Assembly: GCA_029339505.1 (NCBI GenBank)
Contig: JAQISU010000096.1
Coordinates: 6,769,001-6,833,000, forward strand
Length of the DNA stretch: 64,000 nt
Origin: Unio delphinus
Lineage: Eukaryota > Mollusca > Bivalvia > Unionida > Unionidae
Direction of reading: 5' to 3'
In this document: piece after piece, positions 8,845 through 19,372 of the stretch
Numbering within the stretch: the stretch's first letter is position 1
How the letters are laid out: every line of letters begins with the position of its first letter
Made by a program: the position numbers and the translations under genes
Notes under the pieces: generated by a model
Seen by the model: the letters and a program-made list of their open reading frames with translations, nothing else
What the model was told of the DNA's origin: nothing
The model's database searches: none

Positions 8845-11717
8845 GTTTGAAAGATTAATGAGTTTTGTACATCTGTATTAAAAATAACTTAAATGGATGA
8901 ATTGCGATATTTCACTGATTTGTCAATTGGTAGAAAGGTTAGAATAATTGTACGGTATAAAGGCGTATATTGCAAAAGATGACAGGTATAACACACAATG
9001 ACATGCTCGCTTTGTCCCTCTAATGTCCTTGGCTCTATGCCGACTCTGTTATGATTCTTAAAATCGATAGTTTCAATTGCATTTTCGTTTCAATCCCATA
9101 TCACGTATACGTGACGTTTTCAATATAGAAGAGTTTTATAGAAGACACAAGTGTGTCAGTTACAAACAAAATAAGTACTAAATTTTATTGTTTATACCAA
9201 CCAAATATCTACACTTTTAACCTGTATGACATAGGAGTAATGTGCCTGTTTCATATTACTGTCTTGAAACATATTTCTTTTTTCTTTAATTAAATTTATG
9301 TATCAGTTTGATAACTAAACTAATGATGTCACTTGGGGCTGCCTTGTATCTCGGTCAACTTCTTGCCATAGAAAGACAGGTGGCAAAAACAAAGAGTCAG
9401 CAAGAGCAGAGTACTCTGTAGAACAAGAAAACGAAAATTATTGATAGCGATAATTTTGTACTTTAAAATAGACGAAAGCGACGACAAAGCAATATGTATT
9501 AACTGTTGATGCATGTAAGTTTGTTTCCTTTTACATTGCGCGTTGACATTGGTTGAGTTCTACTTGTGTAGAAATACACACTCTTAATCCTAGATAACAA
9601 AGTTATTAACATTTGTCGTTGTGGAAATTTCTTGTCAAGCATTACTGGCACTTTTATAAGTGTATTATTGGGAACTTCATATTACAGTGTACATGTTGAA
9701 ATAACTACTTACCCAAATATATCTCTCTGTCATTGGCCTTCTGTGTCATGGATTTTACTTTCGGCTTAAATCCATGAATTTCTTTAACATCTACACCAAT
9801 GTCAGTGTTCCTATATTTTGAAAATGAAATAAATTCATAACCGGTTTACACCAATTTACCTAATTAAGTTGTAATCTATGGAACTGTATTCGCAGTAAAT
9901 GAATCGTTCTCGTTAAACTACCTAGAATTAAAAGGTTAGCTTCAAGTTATGAAACTGGTTTTACATATAAAGGAATTGAATATCAAGCTACGAATTCTGT
10001 AATATTAAACTTTTGTTCCTATATCAAAGCAAACTAGGAAGAAGAGGGAAACAAAAGTTGGTAAAAGATAGATTATAATGCCCCATCATGAGTAATGCAA
10101 GGTTCCACAAAAGTCAGAAATAACATTGGAGTATACTGTTACAGTATTTGTTTTAAGGTCAATTGTTAGAAATTCAATAAAAGAGATGAGAATTTTACGG
10201 AATCTTTTTCCAAACTCTGTAAAAACATTGAAGAATTTAAACTAGGTAAATTTCCTAGTATAATAAAACATTATCCAGAATAAATTGAATCATCTTTGAT
10301 AAAATATCGTCATTTATTACTTGTTGGGTTGCAAATATTCGCCTTTTGCACTCAAAAAGTGCTTCCACTGCATCATGTGCATTAACACCAAGGACTTGCA
10401 CACATGCATCTATGGATTTCTGCAAATAATAATAATAATAATCAAGTTGTACAATTGACTTTAGAAAGTAGATTAGAATGACCCAGGTTTCATGGATGTG
10501 ATACAGCTTAATCCGTATATAATCTTACAATGCATTTTTTATGTCAATGCGGATAGTGCTAAAGAGGATACAGATTGGCCATGAAGTACGAAGGCAAATT
10601 TCACAGTTAAGACCGAAAATTGAGGTGCAAGTTTCAAGCCAATTAGTGATGTAGTATATGAGTTATCTCACAGTTTAAGCAATGAGATTCAGAAATAAAA
10701 AGCATAAATACATTCAACATGGAAGAATATAAAGATGGGCGGTTAATCTCCTTCTAGATAAGATAAAGCTCCTCGGCTAACTGCAGATAGAGGAATATTA
10801 CTCTCCAATTAGACATCATGTAAATTACATAGAAAAAATAATACCGGTAATTCAGCACATTAAAAACATCTCCGTAACTTTCTTTAACAAGTCTTTGACT
10901 CCATTCACAGTTTAGAAGCCAAAAATGTAGAAAAACTATATAGTATAGCACGATTCCGGACAAAGATTCCAGACAATGATTCCACTTAAATATCTTAACA
11001 ACAGAATAGGTTGTTGCAATTGCATATAGAATGCAGTCATACCCATGACATTTCTTGGTGGAAGTGAAGGTTTGTTTGATGTACCGAGAAAGCACTGTTT
11101 TCCATGTACCGTACTTTTCTTATGGCTACTCGCTTGGACACATTCGTATTTCTCCATAACCTAAGAGGAAGGTGGATAGTAGATAAATTAATAATACGGG
11201 ATTGGAGAATACATCCAACCCGACTGATCTTTTTTCCTTCTTTCTTTACAGTCTTAGGTTATTGAAAGTATATAAAATATTGGGGCTTATCAGAAGTACC
11301 CTCAGGTTCGTAACTGTGCACTGATTACAAGGTTTTACAGAAAAAACAAGCTGATAATGGTTCAAGGTTGTATGTAGAAGACAGGGTTATATGTAGTATA
11401 GTGGGGAAACATGAGTAGAGTAACTTGAAAGATTCAGTGAAACAAATGAACACGTATGTCGGGTACCTGAAGAACAATATATAGTTTTCATGAATTTTTA
11501 ACTGAGGAAATACGGCAGCAAAAATCGATGTGTAAACTCTGTTACTAATCTTTAAGGATTTTTTTGGGTATTAATCATAAAATTCATCATACAACACAGA
11601 AGAGCTTGAATAATCATTTTTCACTCTGATTTGAGAGAGAAAGAGACATACAGAGAGAACATTGACACTATCAATTTTAAAATCCTGTCTTATGATGCCT
11701 CCAAACTATAGTATTGT
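8814..11717. repeat. Dispersed ~3-kb repeat, copy 1
   Basis: Collinear with 42478-45003 and 61450-63870, beginning at ctgtcatttgttgt and ending at gcctccaaacta. It is the most diverged copy, and retains ~390 bp (about 9105-9495) missing from the copy at 61.7 kb. It lacks the long TA array found in the other two. No protein frame is conserved across all three copies, so I see no coding function; conserved-looking frames in the two right-hand copies simply reflect their recent common origin. Its left edge abuts the Gmr1-like fragment. Confidence 0.8.
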
Positions 11718-11984
11718 TGTACCAGTCTCACAATTTTATCTTATCCATATGTTTAGTGTGATTATTTCAAATGTTGCCGTACATGTACCTTGTTTCCAAT
11801 TGAGACGGTTCCTTGTTGAAAGCAAATGTCGGCTTTGAATGAGATCAACCAACACTCATTTCATCCATTCTGATGATTATTTCAACTCATCATTATGTTT
11901 CGAGTAACTGTTAGAAACTTGTGTATTACTAAATGACAATATTTTATGATGCCTTATTTGTTTACAGTGTATTTTAATCATATA
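11718..11984. other. Short spacer sharing a motif with 15.9 kb
   Basis: The segment ctcacaattttatcttat followed by atatgtttagt at about 11727-11757 recurs at 15887-15917, so both belong to the same repeat family. No gene is seen. Confidence 0.4.
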
Positions 11985-12185
11985 GTGCCTCCTGGAATGT
12001 GTTCCGCTACATTGTAATTGCTTAATTGTTCCCAGCCTTTCATGTTGCTGAGCACGAGGTGGTAGCATTCCCATTTCTAACCCGAATTGGAGAATCTCAA
12101 ATATCTCCGTTGTTTGTTTGTGTAAACATTAGAGATTCTCCAAGGGTATAGATATTATAAATACGGCTCCTGTCGTTGCAGACAA
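11985..12185 (+). promoter_or_regulatory. LTR-like promoter repeat, copy 1
   Basis: About 200 bp repeated in the same orientation at 16590-16795. Shared blocks include gctacattgtaat, tgttcccagcct, ttgtttgtttgtgtaaacat and gggtatagata.tataaata followed by ctcctgtcgttgcag. TATAAATA upstream of an initiator-like region makes this look like a pol II promoter, and the placement on both sides of a gypsy fragment suggests a pair of LTRs or pieces of LTRs. Exact TG...CA ends are not established. Confidence 0.5.
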
Positions 12186-12224
12186 GAGACTGACTGCATT
12201 GAAATCAGAACTGTATAATTTTGG

Positions 12225-12480
12225 AGCATAACTTCAAAATTCTAAATCCAAATTTTCCTCAGTCATGAATAATTTTATACAGGTAAAAACCCTCCATGAA
12301 AGTGATATGTTATTGGAATGACTAAATTCGGATTTGCCCCGATTTTGATTTATATAATTTTGGATTTGTCTGAAAATCGGATTTGTCCAGATTTTGATTT
12401 AAACAAATTTTGGATTTGACTAAATTTCGGAAATTGACTAGATTTTTGTCTGAAGGTTTTTCTTTTATATAGTTTCTGTA
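12225..12480. repeat. Retroelement leader-like repeat with degenerate short tandem units
   Basis: Strongly similar to 30488-30745 (shared block: ttatacaggtaaaaaccctc and catgaaagtgatatg). Its second half is built from degenerate units containing cggatttg, ccagattttgattta and ttggatttga. It lies between the LTR-like promoter and the gypsy pol fragment, so it may be untranslated leader of that family. Confidence 0.6.
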
Positions 12481-12528
12481 ATTATTTTTGCAAGTTTCTT
12501 TCGTTAAGACACTTGATAACTGAATCAG

Positions 12529-13110
12529 GTGTTGGGACCTTGCCTGAAAAGATACAAACCATTAATGAATTGGCCTGTGGCAAGAAATGCCAAACAAACC
12601 AAAATAAAAGCTTTGTTTCTGTGTTCGTATTATAGATCTTATGTTTACAGATTTGCAGATATTGCTAAACCTTTCCATCAAATGGCAGAAAAGAATGTAA
12701 AGTTCCAGTGGACTGCTGAATGTCAACAGTCATTTGATGCTTTGAAACAAGCTTTAACAAAAGTTCCGATACTTGCCTTCCCAACTGAAAATGACCCATT
12801 CTTCCTTGATTGTGATGCTTCAAATATCAGACAGGGTGCTGTGCTATCACAAGTCCAAGATGGAAGTGAGGTTATTTGTTACTTTAGCAAATGCTTTTCA
12901 AAACATGAGACAATACTGTGTAAATTAGCGGAAAGACAATTGGCCAGATGGTTAAAATTTCTGTCAGCATATAACTATGTAATTGAATACAGGCAAGGAA
13001 AGATTCAGAACAATGCTGATGCATTATCAAGAAGACCATATCATGACATCCTCTGTAAATATTGTGATAAATTGGAAGAACGTTGCAATGAAATGCTGAA
13101 AATTGATTAG
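12529..13110 (+). pseudogene. Ty3/gypsy RT connection and RNase H fragment
   Basis: A 193-codon open frame with the post-RT segment YYRSYVYRFADIAKPFHQM, a SFDALKQALTKVPILAF block, and the start of RNase H (FFLDCDASNIRQGAVLSQ, the DASxxxxGAVL motif). After KCFSKHE the frame jumps directly to RQLARWLKFLSAYNYVIEYR and NNADALSRRPY: the middle of RNase H, including the DH(A/Q)SL active-site region, is missing without loss of frame. The start codon shown has no special meaning; this is an internal piece of a Pol polyprotein. The upstream gag, protease and RT fingers/palm are absent. Confidence 0.85.
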
Positions 13111-14040
13111 TAATGAGACCTGCAAAGTTGAAAGTATTCCTATTCTATCCTGTAACATAGACAGAAATAAAATAATTGACAATGTTGATAGTGTCAGTTG
13201 TAAGGAGGAAATACATGTTGTTATTAATGCGGTTGTGGTTGGTCAAAGTGTTATAAATAAAATGTGTACGAAGAACTCACTTTGTGGTGATACTGTGTGT
13301 GTTCTTAATTTTCCAAGTAGTGTCAGATACCATGGCAACAATTGCTGTCCTCTTCTACTGCTTCATCTGAATCTTAGTAGAACACCATTGCAAAATAAAT
13401 GAATGTGAAAAGAATGATTCTAAAAATCTGACTAATCAAGTACCTCGGAAACGGAATAGTACAAAAAAGTCAGTATATAGCACTGATGAATTCAAAATTT
13501 CATATCATGATTTGGAGTACCATTACTCATACACACAGATCAGGGATCTAATTTTGAAAGTAATTTATTTCAAGAAATGTGTCTGGTTGTGGGTATTAAG
13601 AAAACCTGAACATCTACTGGAAGACCCCAATCAGATGATATGGTTGAAAGAGCGAATCGTACAATAATGAAATTGCTTTCCGCTTATGTGTCGGATCATC
13701 AAAGAGACTGGGATGAATATGTACGTTTGATAATGATGGCCTACAGGTCTTCAGTTCATGAAAGTACAAAACAAGCCCAGCTTTAATGACATTTGGAAGG
13801 GAGATAACTCTACCCATAGAATTATTATCTGAGTCTTCATAACTACACTGTAGGTGATAAAGTATGATATTTTTGACCCCCAAAAATAAGATGCTTGAAT
13901 TAAAAAAAACAAAGACCCTGGAAAGGTCCATATGAAATTATTTCTAAACTTAATGATGTGCTTTACAGAATACAAGAAAGCCCAAGGCATAAGCCAAAAA
14001 TTGTACATCATGACAAACTAAAATCATTGCATGGAGAAGT
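13111..14040 (+). pseudogene. Ty3/gypsy integrase remnant
   Basis: Downstream of the RNase H fragment, broken frames encode integrase core motifs: DQGSNFESNLFQEMC (the second catalytic Asp in its usual TDxGSNF context), a TGA in place of a conserved codon after IKKT, then STGRPQSDDMVERANRTIMK (normally HPQxxGxVER, with the catalytic Glu) and RDWDEYVRLIMMAYRSS. A frameshift follows before PALMTFGREITLPIEL, and then PWKGPYEIISKL and HHDKLK, the C-terminal chromodomain-like/GPY region. At least two stops and two frameshifts. The zinc-binding N-terminus is not recognisable at 13111-13440. Together with 12529-13110 this is one decayed element on the + strand. Confidence 0.85.
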
Positions 14041-14063
14041 TATTTCTCCTTGTTTGATAGTCT

Positions 14064-14201
14064 GAGTTTCCTCTGACCCTTTCCACCCCATTTTTTGATA
14101 TTTGGACATTCATGTTGGGGTACACCCCAACATGAATGTCCAAATCCCAACATGAATGTCCAAATATCAAAAAATGGGGTGGAAAGGGTCAGAGGAAACT
14201 C
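14064..14201. repeat. Palindrome: 57-bp inverted arms with 4-base loop and a duplicated 20-mer
   Basis: The left arm 14064-14120 (gagtttcctctg ... catgttgggg) is matched by its reverse complement in the right arm (14125-14145 and 14166-14201). The loop is taca at 14121-14124. A 20-bp tandem duplication (cccaacatgaatgtccaaat) interrupts the right arm at 14146-14165. Arms appear identical apart from that insert. It lies just after the gypsy integrase end. Confidence 0.9.
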
Positions 14202-14919
14202 TGACAACTTGTTTGAATATTATTAATTACTGACAATAAAGTGCTTTCAGATGTAAACATTTTCAGATTTTACTTATATCCCTAATTCTGCTTCTCATAG
14301 TATAAGAAAATTATTCCTTTCAAGTTTGGTTGCTGAATGAAATTTACTGAACAAGAATTGTTTTGAAATTGAATGAATGTAAATTAATAGTTTTAAGACT
14401 TGTGTCAATAGAAATAATAAAGAAATGGTATATATGTCTTATAAAATTGCATAACTGTTTTGAATTATATGAGTTTATTTATTGGTATCAAATATTTAAC
14501 TAAGTTGGTTAACAGAGACCCAATTTATATGAGATTTATATTAAATTACCTCCGTTACAATGACTATGCCAGAGGCCTTAATCCCTAGAGACAGGCGAAA
14601 TTTAACTGAAATTTTACATGAGGCTTAATATTACAGTCTGAAAGACCTGTCCTCAATACTCTGGAAAAGGCTAAATTTATTGCTTCAGTGGGGAGAAGTT
14701 TAAAAACAATAATGTCAGAAGACATGTAATGAATAGAAATTTGATTGAAATAAATATGAAAGTTGAGATTGACTGGATTGTCTGGAATTGATTTTTTTTA
14801 AAAAAATTTGTTAATGGTTGGAATTGTGTTGGGAAACTAAAAATCAAATAATATGGGGACCTCTGGACCCAAATATCACACCGACTGTTGGACTTAAAGA
14901 TGTCTACTGACTATCCTGC

Positions 14920-14995
<76 letters not shown>

Positions 14996-15854
14996 AGGAA
15001 ATCATCAGAAAATGTAGAAAACTAAATAGTACACAATCTAGATGTACAGCCAATAATTTACAAATGAATTTTACTGTTAATTATATTGCTCATACTTATC
15101 TGTTTGATGTACAAGAAGATTACAGCATGTTGATTTCAAGCTGAAACTGGTTTATTTCATGATTTTTCTTCATATAATCTGGTTGTAGATATATTTTATC
15201 TGAAATAAGATATAGGTATGATATAAATAATTTAATGTTCATCATATATGTATTGAAATATGTGCATCAATCTGTATTTAAAAATACAGTTTTTATCATT
15301 TATATGTATGTGATATTTTTTTATGAAAATGATTTATGGAAATTTTTTAAACATAAGATGAATTTAACATATGAAGTAATATTATGCTGGATTACCATGT
15401 CAATATATTTTTTTGTTAAAAGTTTGCATGTTAAAAATACAAATGAAATTCTGAATTCATTTGTTGGACATCATTATCGCTATGAATTATTTAAATGGTG
15501 AATAAATGCGATGTTAGTTCTCTTCTGAAAGGAATTGGGTGAGTCCGAATCCCACTGAGGCTGACCTTGGTATATATTACTAGAAAGGGCTCTGTGTAAT
15601 TTGTTTAATTGTAAGATACATTTTCAAATAATTACAACAGTTATATATAAATATACAGTTAGTTTATCTGTCAATGAAATATTTACAAGACAATTTTTCT
15701 AATGTGTATTGTATTTGTAAGCACATGTATGATATTCATTATGTAAACAAAATTGTGATACTGCAGCTGCACTGGAAAATAAAAGTAATTTTCTTAAAAT
15801 TACATGTCGTATGCTATACATTTCTCACCAGTTGGGGACCAATTCCTAATGGTC
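14202..15854. other. No gene recognised; probably the rest of the gypsy 3' region
   Basis: AT-rich, with a long TA array at 14922-14992. Open frames at 15235-15501 and 15674-15952 are hydrophobic, low-complexity AT-rich translations without motifs. Confidence 0.4.
14922..14992. repeat. (TA)n microsatellite
   Basis: About 35 uninterrupted TA units. Confidence 0.95.
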
Positions 15855-15869
15855 GGGGGGGGGGGGGGG
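15855..15869. repeat. Poly(G) tract, 15 bases
   Basis: Uninterrupted G run in otherwise AT-rich sequence, bordered by ggtc and aggtag. Confidence 0.9.
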
Positions 15870-15916
15870 AGGTAGTGCTATACCATTCTCACAATTTTAT
15901 CTTATCTATATGTTTA

Positions 15917-16270
15917 GTTTTTTCATTTTGGGACATGTGCGAGCTCATATGACAACCGGTGAAAAAAGCTACATGTACCATGTTTGCGGTTCTACAATAC
16001 ACAAATTCTTTAATTACAGAACAGTGGTAAATGCAAAAGTAAGTTTTTACTTATTATTAGCTCGATTCATCTTTAGGAATCCTGTTCCATGGAAGAATTA
16101 GACATTTTCTACTTCACTGCACATATCGTAAACAATCAGTTAAACAAGTAAAGTATTAGGCACACACGACAATGCCGAAATATGATTGGCTAAAATGGTT
16201 ATTCATAATACATGTAGCTCTTTTCATTAGTTGACACATGAGCTCGCACTTGTCCCAAGATGAAAAATTC
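15917..16270. repeat. Inverted pair of C2H2-zinc-finger-like remnants
   Basis: About 65 bp at 15920-15985 (+) and 16208-16270 (-) are similar in opposite orientation. The + copy translates GHVRAHMTTGEKSYMYHVCG and the - copy GQVRAHVSTNEKSYMYYE. HxxxH followed by TGEKxY...C is the linker between C2H2 fingers, though the spacing is off. There is no complete finger. It may be a zinc-finger-derived piece captured by a repeat, or chance similarity propagated by the inverted repeat. Confidence 0.35.
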
Positions 16271-16589
16271 CCAAAAATCGCACGTTTCATAAGCCGTAAC
16301 TTCAGTTTGGTACAACGTAGAAAAGCCAATGATGGCTTGATGAATAGAATAATATCTCAGGAGTAAAACAAGCCATATAGAATGGTTGTGTGTTGTTAAA
16401 TATGGAAATAGCAGACTGAAATCGAGGGTCATGGGGTGGAATCAAGTATTTGGAAGTTATGAACCTTTTCTTTTTATATAGTATGATAGAGATGGTCCTA
16501 TGCCACAATGAATGGGTCATGGGGGTAATCTATAGTATTTTTATCACTCTGCATGATTTTTTCCCTTTAGATTATTGTGTTTAATTTCA

Positions 16590-16795
16590 CATCAAGCTTG
16601 CGTCGAGCACCTGTGCCCAGAACGTGCTCTGCTACATTGTAATGGCGGCATTGTTCCCAGCCTTCCTTCCATGTTGCTGAGCGTGAGGTGGTAGCGTTTC
16701 TAACACGAATTGGAGAATTGCGAATGTCTCCATTGTTTGTTTGTGTAAACATTAGAGGTTCTGCAAGGGTATAGATAGTATAAATACAGCTCCTG
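16590..16795 (+). promoter_or_regulatory. LTR-like promoter repeat, copy 2
   Basis: Direct repeat of 11985-12185, with TATAAATA and the ctcctgtcgttgcag segment conserved near 16777-16803. If both are LTRs, the degraded gypsy element spans roughly 12.0-16.8 kb. The similarity ends soon after gcagatgagagact. Confidence 0.5.
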
Positions 16796-16804
16796 TCGTT
16801 GCAG

Positions 16805-17014
16805 ATGAGAGACTTTCTATGTAAATTATATAGAGATAACAAAATACACATAATACTAGAATGCACCAGCATTGATCAACAGAGAAATATAATTAAAAAT
16901 AAAATTACACAAAAAATTGGATCATATGATAAATATAACTTACTATACACAAATCAAATTAAAGAGAAAAAACTATATGATGAAGTTATTCAATTTATAT
17001 TGATCGCAATTTAG
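16805..17014 (+). pseudogene. Possible non-LTR retroelement C-terminal fragment
   Basis: A 70-codon open frame containing NKIHIILECTSIDQQRNI. The IHxxLxC pattern followed by a hydrophilic segment resembles the second half of the zinc-finger-like C-terminus of many LINE ORF2 proteins (CxxC...H...C). Only that half is present, directly after the LTR-like repeat and before the TIR transposon. Weak similarity; low-complexity AT-rich coding by chance is possible. Confidence 0.3.
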
Positions 17015-17200
17015 ATGAGGAGACTAAAAGTATTTCACATTGAAATATAATCTCAGAAAATTAAAAAACTAACCAATAAACTTTAAAAACATTGTACAAA
17101 ATTATAGGAATACAACCCACAAGCATGACCCAAATCATGCAACAGAACAAAAACATGATTCTTATTACCACGACAACATGATAAGGCACACTATTTGTGT

Positions 17201-17209
17201 GAGCGAGAT
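17201..17209. repeat. Left target-site duplication of the TIR transposon
   Basis: GAGCGAGAT, immediately outside the left TIR. It matches GAACGAGAT (28783-28791), immediately outside the right TIR, at 8 of 9 positions. Confidence 0.7.
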
Positions 17210-17585
17210 TAGGCCGATAAATCAGCCCTTCACCTGTTACGATTTTGATGTTGGGGTTAGGTTCTTATTTCACCTATTCATTAAAACCTGCAATTATCCG
17301 CAGACACTTTTGTCAGCACGTATCAGTGTAAATTTCACACACTTACCAGTATTTTTCATGGCTGTTGAGCTCCCATCGGCTGAAGGGTTCTTTTTGCGAT
17401 ATGTAGAGCATATTTCCGAATCAAATCCTACGTTTGACAACTTGTAAATCCAAGCAGAATAACACAACCCTAAAATACCATTGACAACTTGACATTTAAG
17501 TTTCGTGATCACCATACTACACAGAGCAACCAATCCGATGCGACTTCCGCTCGTTCATTTGAAACTCGGTATGCTTGGTCATGTG
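17210..17585 (+). repeat. Left terminal inverted repeat
   Basis: 376 bp, reverse-complement of 28438-28782 with scattered substitutions and several small indels; long blocks such as ttacgattttgatgttgg and caaatcctacgtttgac are identical. Terminal sequence is TAGGCCGATAAATCAGCC. Confidence 0.85.
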
Positions 17586-17708
17586 ACTCGGCTGTAGCTG
17601 CGTGAATGTGACTATCATGTGATTCAAGCAGACTCTGAATAAGACAGGTAAGAAATATCATCTATAGTACCATTCTCGTACAGTTAAATTAACGTGTGAT
17701 TAGAATGA

Positions 17709-17880
17709 AATGAATGCAGAAAAATATGCTCGCTTTGTGGTGTTCACCTGGGCGTAATCGATCCAGCAAAGTTAATTTACATGGAAAACTGAAGAGACAG
17801 ACAGTAACAGCTCAGATGTGCCACATGATCATTTGAGGCTAAGATTTACCTCAGACAGAAGTGCATATACATGTGATTAG
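17709..17880 (+). pseudogene. Possible N-terminal Cys motif of the transposon's transposase
   Basis: Starting 124 bp inside the left TIR, the frame encodes NECRKICSLCGVHLG (C-x3-C-x2-C) and runs to a TGA at 17790; a second frame resumes at 17806 with NSSDVPHDHLRLRF and SAYTCD. A Cys-x2-Cys at the start and a Cys ~45 residues later would fit an N-terminal zinc-binding domain of a transposase whose C-terminal part lies at 18702-19372. Location and orientation support the link; similarity alone does not. Confidence 0.4.
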
Positions 17881-18149
17881 CAAGGTGAAATGGCAACTTC
17901 CAAGTTATAAGGTTCCCAATAATTGTGCATACAAATTCAATTTTAGAGGTTCAAAACAAGATTATAAAAAATTACAGCACTTGTTTACAAAAAGTGGTGC
18001 CACTTTATTTATTCTAAAGTAGTGAAATTAATTAATTAAATAATTAAATATTCACTTAATAAGTAGTATGACACCCATCATTAGGAAAATCTCATTAAAC
18101 AATGTTGACCCTAAATCATAATGCCCATGCAGATTCCATATCATAAACA

Positions 18150-18151
<2 letters not shown>

Positions 18152-18216
<65 letters not shown>
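18152..18216. repeat. Compound (CT)n(CA)n microsatellite
   Basis: About 42 bases of CT repeat pass directly into 23 bases of CA repeat, inside the transposon between the two pieces of the transposase gene. Confidence 0.95.
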
Positions 18217-18701
18217 ATTTTATTGTAACCTTATATTCCTTTAAAAAAAAATATCAACACATTTTTGTGATATTTTAATAATCATTTATAGATCAATAAA
18301 TAAAACAGATTTGAACTATAATATTTTGAATTAACTATTTGTAAATAAAAAAAAATATGTCATACAATATATTTAATTAATATTATAATTCAAATTAGAT
18401 ATTTTCATTTAGTTCTTTAACAGATAATTGTTATCTGTAATGGATACAGCATTAATTGCAAATAAATTATGATGTGTATGGACAGGTAGTCTCTCATTAA
18501 CATAAATAACAATATGCAATATATTGCTAAAAACATAATATGCTTATTCATGTCAACTTGTACTAAATTCATTATCAAAAGTGATAATAACATTAGTGCA
18601 GTTCAACCTCTCAAATTAATGTTAGCATTGTCTAATATACATCAATTACATTAGACTTCTGCAATTACTTAAACCTTTACAATACAATAATCATTTTACT
18701 G

Positions 18702-19372
18702 TGTACCAAAGACTACAAGCCAAAGCAGGATCACATATTTGAATACTCCAAGGCTCTTTTGTGGAGAGGTCTAGGAGAAATGACCCGTCATGATGCTGTC
18801 AGGGAAGGAGATGGAGATAGAATAATCAGCTGTAGCAGGCATGATATGAGCACCACCCCAAGTACTTTGTATGTGGCTATAATCTTTTAAGTGCACTAAA
18901 TGGTGGAGTGTCATCTCGTCTGGCACACCAACTTCGATGGAATATTAACAGTTAATACTGCAGGGAAAGCGAGACACAATATTGAAATGGACTTACAAAT
19001 GGAATTTTATAACAGAGAATACAAGGAGGCTGTCAAGACCGCCAGTGGAAATCAGACTGATGACATCATAGGTAGACACAGCCAAATGGTGTGGATAAAA
19101 GAAAAACACTTTAGTATGTTTTTGATCACAAGATACTTAACTGTGGCGATTTCAAGCAAATAAAAGGTGTAGTGAGGAGGAATGCTGATACTGAGGACCT
19201 TGTGAAAATCGTCTTAGACAACAAATGCTGTGAGTTTATCTCAGGAAGATGTCACTCAGCATTCCTTGATATTCATTCTCTTTCAATATTTAATCAAATG
19301 GGAGAGTTTAAGAAAAGGATTCAGAAGCATCTTAAGAAAATGAGCAAAATACTTGAGATTATAGTTGATTGA
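18702..19372 (+). pseudogene. DUF6589-like transposase C-terminal region, frameshifted
   Basis: Four collinear pieces in alternating frames: 18702-18855 (FEYSKALLWRGLGEM and REGDGDRI), 18854-18935 (KYFVCGYNLLSALNGGVSS and LAHQLRWN), 18936-19123 (ILTVNTAGKARHNIEMDLQ and EFYNREYK), and 19127-19372 (GVVRRNADTEDLVKIVLD and GRCHSAF), ending at TGA. The order EGDGDR, then KY.....L, then W....N..G...N...DL..E..NR, then a region with GRxHxxF, is how I remember DUF6589-type proteins found in many animal and fungal repeat families. Frameshifts are near 18855, 18936 and in the T run at 19120. Upstream exons at 17.9-18.7 kb could not be resolved. The protein probably mobilised the TIR element; catalytic residues were not assigned. 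Confidence 0.6.

Noticed and set aside
14922..14992. Long TA tract as a cruciform or replication origin
   Set aside because: Perfect TA arrays are common here and in several repeats; nothing specific supports an origin.
18900..19163. Short host gene starting at 18900
   Set aside because: It is the middle piece of a frameshifted transposase-like sequence that continues in other frames on both sides.
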